Under the pieces are notes generated by a model. The model did not search any database, was not told where the DNA came from, and worked only from the letters and a program-made list of their open reading frames with translations. Of a stretch of DNA of 64,000 nucleotides, positions 18,308 to 27,765 are shown piece by piece; the stretch's first letter is position 1, and each line of letters begins with the position of its first letter. Position numbers and translations under genes: made by a program. This DNA is from Larkinella rosea (lineage in GTDB: Bacteria; Bacteroidota; Bacteroidia; Cytophagales; Spirosomataceae). The stretch lies in NCBI RefSeq assembly GCF_003858635.1, contig NZ_RQJO01000008.1, positions 248,001-312,000 on the forward strand, in the 5' to 3' direction.

Positions 18308-19870
18308 ATGAATTTACGCCTTGGATTTTGCATAGTAGGCCTCTTCTCGGCCCTGACAGCTTTGATTGTCGTTCCGGGCTATAAGCCGAAAGAACCGGAA
18401 ACTCTTCAAAACGCCCGACCCAACATTATTTTTATTTTCTCCGATGACCACGCTTATCAGGCCATCAGCGCGTACGGCAGTAAACTGACCAAAACGCCGA
18501 ACATCGACCGGATTGCGCGGGAAGGGGCCATTCTGCACAACAACGTCGTCACCAATTCCATTTGTGGACCCAGCCGGGCGACCTTGCTGACCGGGAAATT
18601 CAGCCACCTGAACGGCTATAAAGCCAACGAAGGCAGGTTTGCGATCAATCAATCGGTTTTCACGGAAAATCTACAGAAAAACGGCTACCAAACCGCCTGG
18701 GTCGGGAAAATGCACCTCGGGAGTTTGCCAAACGGGTTTGATTACCTGAACGTTTTGCCGGGTCAGGGCCATTATTACAGTCCGGATTTCGTTAACTCGA
18801 AGGGCGATACGGTTCGGTACCCCGGTTACGTTTCCAACGTAATCACGAAACTTTCGCTGGATTGGCTCAATCAGCGGGATAAATCGAAACCGTTTTTTAT
18901 GCTGGTGGGCCACAAAGCCACGCACCGCGAATGGTTGCCCGACCTGCGCGACCTGGGGGCGTATGATAAAGTGAATTTCCCGCTGCCCGCGACGTTTTAC
19001 GACAACTACGAAGGGCGGGAAGCCGCCAAAAATCAGGACATGACCATCGACAAAACGATGCGCCTGAAAGAGGATCTGAAAGTACACGCCGATTACGTCA
19101 AAAACGCGGTTTATAAACGCTTTTCGCCCGAAGAAAAAAAGGTGTTTTATGAATATTACGAGAACAAAATCAGCAAGGAATTTGACGAGAAAAAACTCAC
19201 GGGTAAAGCGCTGGTCGAGTGGAAGTTTCAGCGGTATTTAAAAGATTATTTAGCCACCGCTAACGGCCTCGACCGCAACATCGGCGAACTGCTCGATTAC
19301 CTGGATAAATCCGGTTTGTCGAAAAATACCGTTGTCATTTATGCGTCCGATCAGGGTTTCTATCTGGGCGAACACGGCTGGTTCGACAAGCGGTTTATTT
19401 ATGAACAATCGCTGAAAACGCCGTTTGTGATTCGGTATCCGGGCGTCATCAAACCGGGTACGCGCGTCAACGATCTGATTTCCAACATCGACTGGGCGCC
19501 GACTTTGCTGAACCTGACCGGTACTGCCATTCCGAAAGACATTCAGGGCGAATCGTTTCTGCCGTTGCTGACGGGTAAAAAAGTACCCTGGCGGCAGGAA
19601 GCGTACTATCATTATTACGAATATCCGGTGCCGCATCACGTTTATCCGCACATCGGATTGCGCGGTACGCAATATAAACTGGTTCGTTTTTACGGACCAA
19701 AAGAATTTTGGGAACTGTATGATCTGAAAAAAGATCCGCAGGAACTTCATAACATCTACGGCGTTAAAGGATATGAAGCAATCACCGCTGATTTGAAAAC
19801 GAAACTCAAAGACCAAATTCGGAAGTATAAGGACGATGAAGCACTTAAAATTGTGGAAAGCGGGGAATAA
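18308..19870 (+). CDS. Exported sulfatase (S1 family) 2
   Basis: 520-residue sulfatase. Hydrophobic N-terminus (about 6-24) acts as signal or anchor. Metal site IFIFSDDHAYQAISAYG; catalytic motif NSICGPSRATLLTGKFSH with Cys86 (C-x-P-S-R, the classical formylglycine signature); KMHLGSLPNGFDY; FMLVGHKATH; YASDQGFYLGEHGWFDKRFIYE; and a C-terminal sheet with YELYDLKKDPQE-like ending (WELYDLKKDPQELHNIY). The pattern resembles mucin- or glycosaminoglycan-desulfating and choline-sulfatase-like exosulfatases. Its 3' end overlaps the start of the maturase gene by 35 bases, indicating a single transcript. Confidence 0.93.
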   Translation: MNLRLGFCIVGLFSALTALIVVPGYKPKEPETLQNARPNIIFIFSDDHAYQAISAYGSKLTKTPNIDRIAREGAILHNNVVTNSICGPSRATLLTGKFSHLNGYKANEGRFAINQSVFTENLQKNGYQTAWVGKMHLGSLPNGFDYLNVLPGQGHYYSPDFVNSKGDTVRYPGYVSNVITKLSLDWLNQRDKSKPFFMLVGHKATHREWLPDLRDLGAYDKVNFPLPATFYDNYEGREAAKNQDMTIDKTMRLKEDLKVHADYVKNAVYKRFSPEEKKVFYEYYENKISKEFDEKKLTGKALVEWKFQRYLKDYLATANGLDRNIGELLDYLDKSGLSKNTVVIYASDQGFYLGEHGWFDKRFIYEQSLKTPFVIRYPGVIKPGTRVNDLISNIDWAPTLLNLTGTAIPKDIQGESFLPLLTGKKVPWRQEAYYHYYEYPVPHHVYPHIGLRGTQYKLVRFYGPKEFWELYDLKKDPQELHNIYGVKGYEAITADLKTKLKDQIRKYKDDEALKIVESGE

Positions 19871-20966
19871 CCGGGTGTGCAGGTGCTTTTTGCAACTACT
19901 CTTTTGCGGTATTTTCCTCGCGGCATTTGCTGGTTGTAACTCACAGAATCAGTCGGCGGAAGAGGCTGCCAAAGCGAAAGCCGACAGTGCCGCGCATTGT
20001 GTAGCGAAAGGCATGCCGTCGCGCTCCGGGGCCATTCGGAAGGCGGCTCTGGTGACGGCATCGGGCGCAACCGGCACGGATGACATGGTGTTGATTCCGG
20101 GCGGTACGTTTCAGATGGGTTCCGACGAATTTCCCGATTCCCGCCCGTTGCATACTGTTAAAGTCGACGGTTTCTGGATGGATAAACACGAGGTGACGAA
20201 CGCCGAATTCGCCCGGTTTGTGGCCGCAACCAACTACGTAACCGTGGCCGAGCGACCATTGAATCCGAAAGATTATCCGGACGTTCCGGCGGATAAACTG
20301 GTGCCGGGATCGGCGGTTTTTACCCCACCCAATCAGCAGGTCTCGCTGGAAAATCCGCTGGCCTGGTGGCAGTATGTCGCCGGAGCAAGCTGGAAGCATC
20401 CTTCCGGAACACAAAGTACCATTCAGGGCCGCGAAAATCTGCCGGTGGTGCACGTATCCTACGAAGATGCCGCAGCCTATGCCAAGTGGGCCGGAAAACG
20501 CCTGCCGACCGAAGCCGAATGGGAATTTGCCGCGCAGGGCGGGAAAGGTAACCGGAAATACTATTGGGGGGACGAACTGAAACCGGGTGGCAAGTGGATC
20601 GCCAACATTTATCAGGGTAATTTTCCGAACCAGAATGCGAAGGAAGACGGATTTGCCGGGATCGCGCCCGTTCAGTCGTTTCCGGCTAATCCGTACGGTT
20701 TATACGACATGGACGGCAATGTCTGGGAATGGTGTCAGGATTTGTACCGACCAGATTATTACCGGAATAGCCCGAAAGAAAATCCCAAAGGCCCGGCCGA
20801 TAGCTTCGACCCCGACGAGCCCGGCGCGGTGAAATACGTGCAGCGGGGCGGTTCGTTTCTGTGCAGTGATCAGTATTGCATCCGGTACAAAGCCGGGAGT
20901 CGCGGCAAAGGCGAAGTGAGCAGCGGGAGCGATAATCTGGGTTTTCGGTGTGTCAGAAATCAATAA
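19836..20966 (+). CDS. Lipoprotein formylglycine-generating enzyme (sulfatase maturase)
   Basis: FGE-sulfatase (SUMF1) family protein of 376 residues. Lipobox LAAFAGC at about residue 34 predicts lipid anchoring outside the cytoplasm. The catalytic domain begins MVLIPGGTFQMGS and includes PVVHVSYEDAAAYAKWAGKR, LPTEAEWEFAAQGG, GLYDMDGNVWEWCQDLY and GGSFLCSDQYCIRYKAGSR. Cys343 and Cys348, with C-x4-C spacing, match the copper-binding active-site pair of genuine aerobic FGE, and SDNLGFRC closes the fold. This makes a true maturase more likely than the many non-catalytic homologues. It overlaps sulfatase 2 and is followed 14 bases later by sulfatase 3, so it probably converts the catalytic Cys of its neighbours after export. 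Confidence 0.93.
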   Translation: MKHLKLWKAGNNRVCRCFLQLLFCGIFLAAFAGCNSQNQSAEEAAKAKADSAAHCVAKGMPSRSGAIRKAALVTASGATGTDDMVLIPGGTFQMGSDEFPDSRPLHTVKVDGFWMDKHEVTNAEFARFVAATNYVTVAERPLNPKDYPDVPADKLVPGSAVFTPPNQQVSLENPLAWWQYVAGASWKHPSGTQSTIQGRENLPVVHVSYEDAAAYAKWAGKRLPTEAEWEFAAQGGKGNRKYYWGDELKPGGKWIANIYQGNFPNQNAKEDGFAGIAPVQSFPANPYGLYDMDGNVWEWCQDLYRPDYYRNSPKENPKGPADSFDPDEPGAVKYVQRGGSFLCSDQYCIRYKAGSRGKGEVSSGSDNLGFRCVRNQ

Positions 20967-20980
20967 CCAATTGGATCAGA

Positions 20981-22426
20981 ATGAGTAAATCACTGGTATA
21001 CGTTGTCCTGTTGCTGTTTTTAATCCCGGTTGCCAACGCTCAGCGGAATCAAACCGGTACCAGCCAGCGACCGAACATTATTTTCATTCTGGCCGACGAT
21101 CTGGGCTACGGTGATCTCGGCATCAATGGGCAGAAGCTCATCAAAACGCCGAATATCGACCGGCTGGCGAAGGAAGGCGTGCGGTTTACGCAGTTTTATG
21201 CCGGAACATCGGTTTGCGCCCCCTCGCGCTCGGCCCTGATGACCGGGCAGCATACCGGACATACCTACATCCGGGGGAACAAAAGTGTAGAACCGGAAGG
21301 GCAGCAGCCCATTGCCGATTCGGTGGTGACGATGGCCGAAATCCTGAAAAAAGCCGGTTATGTCACGGGAGCATTCGGGAAGTGGGGGCTGGGGCCGGTT
21401 GGCTCCGAAGGCGACCCGAATAAACAGGGATTCGACCGGTTTTACGGCTACAATTGCCAGAGTCTGGCGCACCGGGCGTATCCCGAACACCTTTGGGATA
21501 ACGACAAAAAAATACCACTAACGGAAAATGGTAAATTGCTGTATACCAGGCAATACGCGCCCGATCTGATCCAAAAGGCCGCCCTCGGTTTTGTGGATGC
21601 CAGAGACAACAAGCAGCCTTTTTTTCTGTTTCTGCCTTACATTCTGCCCCACGCCGAACTGATTGCGCCCGAAGACAGTATTTTTCAATACTACAAAGGC
21701 AAGTTTGCCGAAAAACCGTACAAAGGAGCCGATTATGGACCCGGGGCAACCTCCGGCGGGTATGCGTCGCAGACACATCCGCACGCGGCTTTTGCGGCAA
21801 TGGTGGCTCGGCTTGATCTGTACGTCGGGCAACTGATGGCGAAACTAAAAGAGAAAGGACTGGATCAGAACACACTGGTGATTTTCTCAAGCGATAACGG
21901 CCCGCACCTGGAAGGCGGAGCTGATCCGGTGTTTTTCAACAGCGGGGGCGGGTTTCGCGGTTTCAAGCGTGATCTGTACGAAGGCGGCATTCGCGAACCG
22001 TTCGTGGCCCGTTGGCCGGGGGTGATTAAACCGGGTACGAAAAATGATTTCGTGGGTGCTTTCTGGGATCTGCTGCCCACATTTGCCGAATTGGCCGGAA
22101 CGAAAATTACCAATCGAATCGACGGTATTTCATTTGCGCCCACTTTGACCGGAAAAGGTGTTCAGAAACAGCATGAGTATCTATATTGGGAATTCCACGA
22201 AAAGGGTGGAGTTCAGGCCGTTCGGCAGGGCAATTGGAAAGCCGTTCGATTGAATGCGGCCACCAAACCGGATACGCCCGTGGAGTTATACGATCTGGCG
22301 ACGGATCCCGCTGAAAAGACTAATCTGGCCGCAAAAAATCCTGACAAAGCCCGGCAATTGGGGGACTTGATGCAAAAATCCCATACCCCCTCCAACTTGT
22401 TTCCGTTTGGTGGTGATGGGAAATAG
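20981..22426 (+). CDS. Exported sulfatase (S1 family) 3
   Basis: 481 residues from ATG 20981, chosen because it gives a proper signal peptide (MSKSLVYVVLLLFLIPVANA). Arylsulfatase-A-like: IIFILADDLGYGDLGINGQ metal site, catalytic SVCAPSRSALMTGQHTGH with Cys79, FGKWGLGPVGSEGDPNKQGF, IFSSDNGPHLEGGADP, LYEGGIREPFVARWPG. The C-terminus lists the usual QAVRQGNWKAVRLN and ELYDLATDPAEKTNLA. Last gene of the locus; it converges with the cytochrome gene with a 46-base gap and no clear terminator. Confidence 0.94.
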   Translation: MSKSLVYVVLLLFLIPVANAQRNQTGTSQRPNIIFILADDLGYGDLGINGQKLIKTPNIDRLAKEGVRFTQFYAGTSVCAPSRSALMTGQHTGHTYIRGNKSVEPEGQQPIADSVVTMAEILKKAGYVTGAFGKWGLGPVGSEGDPNKQGFDRFYGYNCQSLAHRAYPEHLWDNDKKIPLTENGKLLYTRQYAPDLIQKAALGFVDARDNKQPFFLFLPYILPHAELIAPEDSIFQYYKGKFAEKPYKGADYGPGATSGGYASQTHPHAAFAAMVARLDLYVGQLMAKLKEKGLDQNTLVIFSSDNGPHLEGGADPVFFNSGGGFRGFKRDLYEGGIREPFVARWPGVIKPGTKNDFVGAFWDLLPTFAELAGTKITNRIDGISFAPTLTGKGVQKQHEYLYWEFHEKGGVQAVRQGNWKAVRLNAATKPDTPVELYDLATDPAEKTNLAAKNPDKARQLGDLMQKSHTPSNLFPFGGDGK

Positions 22427-22472
22427 GGGTTTCGAAACGTGAATGGGCTTAAAAGGATTGGTGAAGGGTTTA

Positions 22473-22880
22473 TCAATCCGCCTTGACATCGCGTACCATC
22501 TGAACCGTGATCACTTTTTTACCGGACGAATTCCCCCACGAATTCTGGATGTAGTTCATCACATCGGCGACTTTCTGATCATCCAGACCGGGTTCGGGCA
22601 TGGCGTTGTCATAAATCACTTCGTTCACCCTGATCGGTCCCTGCAAACCAAATTTAATGGCCTGAATGGCTTTCTCGGGCGTTTTCATCAGAAAATCAGA
22701 CTTGGCCAGGGGCGGAAACGTCTCGACCACGCCCTCGCCTTTGGCCATGTGACACCTAAGGCAGTTCTCATTATAAATCTCTTTGCCCCGCGCCATGCTT
22801 TTTTCAAGCTCACTGTCCTGATTGACCACAACGGCCGAGCAAAATACAATTCCCAGAAGGAATAAAAGTATGAGCTTCAT
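22473..22880 (-). CDS. Small class I cytochrome c
   Basis: 135-residue exported monohaem cytochrome. Signal peptide about 1-18, haem motif NCLRCHMAKGEG, a DNAMPEPGLDDQKVADVMNYIQNSWGN helix with the axial Met, and a short basic tail (KKVITVQMVRDVKAD). The tail ending in SPEQV/TVQMVRxVKA form parallels the cytochrome domain at the start of this window, suggesting the same subfamily. It lies 16 bases downstream of the ArsR-type regulator on the same strand. Confidence 0.92.
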   Translation of the reverse strand: MKLILLFLLGIVFCSAVVVNQDSELEKSMARGKEIYNENCLRCHMAKGEGVVETFPPLAKSDFLMKTPEKAIQAIKFGLQGPIRVNEVIYDNAMPEPGLDDQKVADVMNYIQNSWGNSSGKKVITVQMVRDVKAD

Positions 22881-22896
22881 TCTGAATGCGTTAGCT

Positions 22897-23244
22897 TTAT
22901 AAAACCGGTTTGCTTGATTCCTGCCCGATTGGCCCTTCTTCGTCAGCGGCTTTCAAAACCGCCTTCAAAACACCCGGAAATTTGGCTTCCACTTCATGCA
23001 ACCGCAGCGATGTCAGACTCTGCGTGCCTTCCGTACGGATGCGCACAATGCCCGCTTCGCGCAGAACGCGCAAATGGTGCGACATCGTCGATTTGGCCAC
23101 GGGCGTCGGAATCGCTCCGCAGGGGCACTCGCGCAATTCCCGGGCCAGACACTGTACATAATTCAACCGAACCGGATCGCTCAGGGCGTGCAGTAAGCCC
23201 GTCAGCGTAATCTGGTCGGGAGTGGGATGCTGGTATTGTTTCAT
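22897..23244 (-). CDS. ArsR-type winged-helix regulator
   Basis: 115-residue HTH repressor-like protein: LLHALSDPVRLNYVQCLA (ArsR core), recognition region TPVAKSTMSHHLRVLREAGIVRIRTEGTQ. A cysteine pair sits in RECPCGAIP, before the recognition helix, close to where metal- or thiol-sensing ArsR members place ligands; sensing is inference. ATG 23244 (MKQYQHPTPDQIT) was used, as the upstream extension lacks family similarity. It is divergent from the RND efflux operon, and the shared spacer contains three palindromes, so control of that operon is likely. Confidence 0.88.
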   Translation of the reverse strand: MKQYQHPTPDQITLTGLLHALSDPVRLNYVQCLARELRECPCGAIPTPVAKSTMSHHLRVLREAGIVRIRTEGTQSLTSLRLHEVEAKFPGVLKAVLKAADEEGPIGQESSKPVL

Positions 23245-23363
23245 GTTAGGCTTTCCATTTTTGCCGGTAGCCGCTGCCAAAAAAGGAGTAGCTACATCAA
23301 TTGATACTACAACGAATAATGGCAACGAAAAAATTCAATTCTTTTTTTTGGACCAATGGAACC

Positions 23364-23429
23364 CATTGCGCAATGCACATTGTTCGATGATCATAGAACA
23401 ATAAAGTTCGAAAGTTATAAAACTTTGAA
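23364..23429. promoter_or_regulatory. Cluster of three palindromes between arsR-type gene and RND operon
   Basis: Three inverted repeats lie within 66 bases: CATTGCGCAATG (23364-23375, perfect), ATTGTTC-n10-GAACAAT (23379-23402, perfect arms), and TTCGAAAGTT-ATAA-AACTTTGAA (23407-23429, one extra base in one arm). Sites of this size suit a dimeric winged-helix repressor. The last ends 18 bases before the efflux adaptor start. No complete TAnnTTTG element is visible here. Confidence 0.6.
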
Positions 23430-23447
23430 ACGATAAGAACTACATCT

Positions 23448-24542
23448 ATGGAATCGCAAACCTCATCCATTCGCACCACGTCACTGATGGTCGGCATTTT
23501 TGTGCTGACGGTGGCCTTTTTTGTGTTTACGCCCAAAATATTCTCAAATAAAGCGGAACCGATCAAAAAACAAACGGTTAGCGCGGCATTCGTCAACGAT
23601 CAGCGGATTGTGGCGGATATTTTCGTGGTCAAACCGGAAACCATCGCCGACGAATTGCAAACCACAGGAACCATTGCCGCCAATCAGGAAGTCGATCTGG
23701 TGAGCGAAGTGGCCCGCAAACTGACCCGGATTTACGCCCGCGAAGGCAGCTATGTTGCCCAGGGAACGGTTTTGTTTAAACTGGACGACGCCGATTTATT
23801 GGCTAAAAAGAAAAAAATTGCGCTTCAGGAAAAACTGGCCCGCATCGACGAAAAACGATTTCGTGAACTGCTGGCCACTGAAGCCGTCAATCAGCAGGAA
23901 TACGACCAGATCCTGACCAACCTGAATGTATTGCAAGCCGAATTGGCAATGGTGGATGTCGATCTGGCCAAAACCGAAATCCGCGCGCCTTTTTCCGGCA
24001 AGCTTGGTCTGAACAAAGTCGATGTGGGCGCGTATGTAACCCCTTCGACGGTTTTGACTTCATTAAATGACGTTAGTCAGGTTGAAGTCGCGTTCACGAT
24101 TCCCGAAAAATACGCGTCGGCCGTTCACATTGGTCAACCAATTCAATTTACGACGGAAAACAGCAACCAGCCTTTCCGGGGAAAAGTCGTCGCGACGGAA
24201 CCCAAAACGGATTTGAACACGCGGAGTTTGCTGGTGAAAGCCATTAGTGAAAACCGGGGCAGCAAGCTGATTCCGGGCTCGTCGGCCAAAATTGCGTTTA
24301 CGCTTCATACGACCAACGATGGTATTCTGATTCCGACCCAGGCGCTGATTCCGAACGCCAGCGGTTATTCGCTGTTTGCGCTTAAAAATGGGAAAGCCGA
24401 GCAGCGGGAACTGAAAACCGGTAGCCGCACCAAAGGAAGCGTCCAGATTCTGAACGGATTGTCGTTGGGCGATACGGTTTTGACGACCAATCTGCTGCGG
24501 CTGGCACCGGGTGTTCCGGTAAGAGCCGCCAGTCTGAATTAA
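23448..24542 (+). CDS. RND efflux periplasmic adaptor (AcrA/MexA type)
   Basis: 364 residues. A single N-terminal membrane span (about 9-27) anchors it. Barrel-sandwich halves flank a short alpha-hairpin: TTGTIAANQEVDLVSEVARKL, then KLDDADLLAKKKKIAL..., then TEIRAPFSGKLGLNKVDVGAY. The beta-barrel SQVEVAFTIPEKYASAVHIG and membrane-proximal domain follow. It links the inner-membrane pump to the TolC channel. First gene of a three-gene efflux operon divergent from the ArsR-type regulator. Confidence 0.95.
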   Translation: MESQTSSIRTTSLMVGIFVLTVAFFVFTPKIFSNKAEPIKKQTVSAAFVNDQRIVADIFVVKPETIADELQTTGTIAANQEVDLVSEVARKLTRIYAREGSYVAQGTVLFKLDDADLLAKKKKIALQEKLARIDEKRFRELLATEAVNQQEYDQILTNLNVLQAELAMVDVDLAKTEIRAPFSGKLGLNKVDVGAYVTPSTVLTSLNDVSQVEVAFTIPEKYASAVHIGQPIQFTTENSNQPFRGKVVATEPKTDLNTRSLLVKAISENRGSKLIPGSSAKIAFTLHTTNDGILIPTQALIPNASGYSLFALKNGKAEQRELKTGSRTKGSVQILNGLSLGDTVLTTNLLRLAPGVPVRAASLN

Positions 24543-24600
24543 TTGCTTGCGTATACTGCTACGCGTTATAAATCAAATACCAATACAACCATTCAGAAAC

Positions 24601-24680
24601 CAGTTTAGGGTTCAGAGTAAATAGTTTATAGTCAATACGTTGATCAATGAACTAGAAACGCTGAACCATAAACTGAACCA
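24601..24680. repeat. Family F inverted repeat
   Basis: About 60 bases after the adaptor stop. Left arm contains GTTTAGGGTTCAG, right arm CTGAACCATAAAC, complementary with one mismatch, with an additional loosely pairing flank (AGTAAATAGTTTATAG). Same architecture as the other stop-proximal repeats but a different word. Confidence 0.6.
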
Positions 24681-24686
24681 CCAGCC

Positions 24687-27600
24687 ATGAGTTTATCAGG
24701 AATTAGTATCCAGCGGCCCGTTCTGGCCGGTGTGCTCTCCGTGTTGATTATTTTGTTCGGAATTGTCGGATTTTCATACCTCGGCATCCGGGAATATCCA
24801 GTCACGGATTCGCCGATTGTCACCGTGACCACCACCTATCCGGGCGCGAGTCCCGACGTGATTGCCTACCAGATTACAAAACCGCTGGAAGAGTCTATCG
24901 GGGAAGCCAACGGCATTCGGACCATTTCGTCCGTTTCGCGCGAAGCCGCCAGCGTCATCACCGTCGAGTTTAATCTGAATGCGGATCTGGAAGCGGCCGC
25001 CAACGACGTGCGCGACAAAGTGACCAAAGCCCGGCGGTTATTGCCCGGCGATGTGGATGCGCCGATTGTCGAAAAAGCGAATGCGGGCGACATTGTCATC
25101 TTTATGGCGGTGGAAAGTAAAAACCGTACCATTCTGGAAGTCAGCAACATCGCTTCGACGCTTATCAAAGAACGGATGCAAACGATTCCGGGTGTGAAGC
25201 GGGTGGGGATTGCCGGAGAGAAAAAATACGCCATGCGGCTGCGGATCGACCCGTCAAAAATGGCGGCTTACCAGCTGACGCCCTCGGACATTGAACGGGC
25301 GTTGCGCAACGAGAATGTCGATTTGCCGTCGGGCCGCGTCGAGGGTGACCAGAACGAGCTGACCGTCAGGACGCTGGGCAGGTTGACGAAAGAGTCGGAT
25401 TTTAACGACATGATTATCAAGCAGGAAGGCAACACCATCGTCCGGTTTAAGGACATTGGGTATGCGGAACTGGGCGCGGAAAACGAGCGAACCGCCATCC
25501 TGAACAGCCTGAAAGGCAACTCGCCAGTCATTGGCGTATTTGTGGAACCCCAGCGGGGGGCCAACGCCGTCGCGATTGCCGACGAATTTTACCGCCGACT
25601 CAAAGAATTACGCAAAGAAATCCCCGCGGATTACGAATTAACGATTGGCAAAGACTTTACCGAACCCATCCGGGACTCCATTTCCGAAGTGGAAGAAACC
25701 CTGTTCATCGCTTTCGGACTGGTGATTCTGATTCTGTTTATTTTTCTCCGCGACTGGCGTTCAACCATCATTCCGGTGGTGGCGATTCCGGTTTCCATCG
25801 TGTCGGCTTTTTTCATCATGTACGCAGCCGGTTATTCGATCAACATCCTGACACTGTTAGCCTTGGTGCTGGCAATCGGGTTGGTGGTCGACGACGCGAT
25901 TGTGGTGCTGGAGAATATTTACGCCAAAGTAGAAGAAGGCATGAGTCCGCTTCAGGCGGCTTTTAAAGGGTCGTCGGAAATCTATTTCGCCGTGATTTCG
26001 ACCACGATTACACTGGCAGCGGTTTTTCTGCCGATCCTTTTTCTGCCGGGCATTACCGGCAAACTCTTTCAGGAATTTGCCATTGTCGTGGCGGGGTCGG
26101 TGCTGGTGTCGGCGTTTGTCGCCCTGACGCTTTCGCCCATGATGAGTGCGTATTTACTGAAACGGCAGCAAAAACCAAACTGGCTGTACCGCAAAACCGA
26201 ACCGTTTTTTGTGTCGCTGAACCGGGGGTATGAAAAATCGCTGGGCTGGTTTTTGCGGTTTCGCTGGATGGCTTTTGTGGCGCTGGCGGCCACATTCGCG
26301 CTGATCTATATCATTGGCAAGCAATTGCCGTCGGAACTGGCCCCACTGGAAGACCGCTCGCAAATCAGTCTGGCGGTTTTGGCGCCCGAGGGTTCGTCGT
26401 ATGAATACACCGAAAAGTACATGAACGAAATCGCCAAATTTTCGGTCGATTCCACCCCCGGTTTGTTCCAGACGTATTCGATTTTGGCCCTGACCTTCGG
26501 GCCACCGGCCCCGGTCAATCTCGCGATTCAGAACACGTTCCTGAAAAAAGCCGACCAGCGAACCACGAGCCAGGCCGATGTTTTCCAGATTTATGCCCGT
26601 AATGCGCAGAATTTCAGAGGAGTACTGGTTTTTCCGGTGCAGCCGCCCACCATTGGCAGCCGGTTTGGTCAGGCGCAACCCGTTCAGTACGTTTTGCAGG
26701 CCCAGAATCTGGCGGCAATTACCGACGTATTACCCAAATTCCTGGCTGAAGCCCGGAAAAGCGAAGTTCTGCGGTTTGTCGATTCGGATTTGAAAGTGAA
26801 CAAACCCGAACTGGTGTTGAAAATTGACCGCGACAAAGCCGCCGAGTTGGGCATTTCCGTGGCCGAAATCGCGCGCGGTTTGCAACTGGCGCTGAGCGGT
26901 CAGCGATACGGTTATTTTATCTACAACGACCGGCAATACGAAGTGATCGGGCAACTGCAACGCCAGGAACGCGATACGCCCTATGATTTGAAGTCGATGT
27001 ATGTCCGCACCCGAACCGGCGAAATGGTTTCGCTCGACAACCTGGTTTCGTTCCGCGAAAGCATCAGTCCGGCGGCTATTTACCGGTATGAACAAGCCAT
27101 TTCGGCGACGGTTTCGGGCGGTTTGGCTCCCGGAAAAACCATCGGCGATGGTGTGGCAGAAATGAACCGGATTGCTAAAAAAGTACTTCCACCGAGCATT
27201 AAAACCTCACTGGCGGGCGAATCGAGGGACTTTTCGGAAAGCTCGTCGAGTCTGTTGTATGCCTTTATCTTCGCGCTGGTCCTGATTTACCTGATTCTGG
27301 CGGCTCAGTTCGAAAGCCTGATCGACCCGTTTATCATTCTGCTGACGGTGCCGATGGCCATGACGGGCGCGTTGCTGAGTCTCTGGCTATTCGGGCAAAC
27401 CCTGAATATTTTCAGCCAGATCGGAATCATTACGCTGATCGGTTTGATCACCAAGAACGGGATTCTGATCGTCGAGTTTGCCAACCACGGTAAGGCGCAG
27501 GGACTCAGCACCCTGGAAGCCGCCAAAGCAGCCGCGGCCTCGCGGTTCCGCCCGATTCTAATGACCAGTCTGGCCATGATTTTTGGCGCGATCCCGATTG

Positions 27601-27755
27601 CCCTCACCGAAAACAGTCGCAATTCGCTGGGAACGGTCATCGTCGGCGGTTTGCTCTTCGCCGGTTTGCTGACGCTCTACATCATTCCGGCCGTTTATTC
27701 GTACTTCTCGCGGGTTCCTAAAAAGACGGAAGAAGAAGTTCTGGAACTGGTCTGA
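24687..27755 (+). CDS. RND multidrug efflux permease (HAE1/AcrB type)
   Basis: 1022-residue proton-driven inner-membrane pump. First span SGISIQRPVLAGVLSVLIILFG; porter motif REYPVTDSPIVTVTTTYPGAS; TM4 relay GLVVDDAIVVLENIYAKVEEG with the proton-relay Asp pair; second-half relay region LIGLITKNGILIVEFANHG containing the conserved Lys. Two large periplasmic loops are present, as in the family. Substrate range unknown. Confidence 0.97.
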   Translation: MSLSGISIQRPVLAGVLSVLIILFGIVGFSYLGIREYPVTDSPIVTVTTTYPGASPDVIAYQITKPLEESIGEANGIRTISSVSREAASVITVEFNLNADLEAAANDVRDKVTKARRLLPGDVDAPIVEKANAGDIVIFMAVESKNRTILEVSNIASTLIKERMQTIPGVKRVGIAGEKKYAMRLRIDPSKMAAYQLTPSDIERALRNENVDLPSGRVEGDQNELTVRTLGRLTKESDFNDMIIKQEGNTIVRFKDIGYAELGAENERTAILNSLKGNSPVIGVFVEPQRGANAVAIADEFYRRLKELRKEIPADYELTIGKDFTEPIRDSISEVEETLFIAFGLVILILFIFLRDWRSTIIPVVAIPVSIVSAFFIMYAAGYSINILTLLALVLAIGLVVDDAIVVLENIYAKVEEGMSPLQAAFKGSSEIYFAVISTTITLAAVFLPILFLPGITGKLFQEFAIVVAGSVLVSAFVALTLSPMMSAYLLKRQQKPNWLYRKTEPFFVSLNRGYEKSLGWFLRFRWMAFVALAATFALIYIIGKQLPSELAPLEDRSQISLAVLAPEGSSYEYTEKYMNEIAKFSVDSTPGLFQTYSILALTFGPPAPVNLAIQNTFLKKADQRTTSQADVFQIYARNAQNFRGVLVFPVQPPTIGSRFGQAQPVQYVLQAQNLAAITDVLPKFLAEARKSEVLRFVDSDLKVNKPELVLKIDRDKAAELGISVAEIARGLQLALSGQRYGYFIYNDRQYEVIGQLQRQERDTPYDLKSMYVRTRTGEMVSLDNLVSFRESISPAAIYRYEQAISATVSGGLAPGKTIGDGVAEMNRIAKKVLPPSIKTSLAGESRDFSESSSSLLYAFIFALVLIYLILAAQFESLIDPFIILLTVPMAMTGALLSLWLFGQTLNIFSQIGIITLIGLITKNGILIVEFANHGKAQGLSTLEAAKAAAASRFRPILMTSLAMIFGAIPIALTENSRNSLGTVIVGGLLFAGLLTLYIIPAVYSYFSRVPKKTEEEVLELV

Positions 27756-27765
27756 AACCGGGTGT

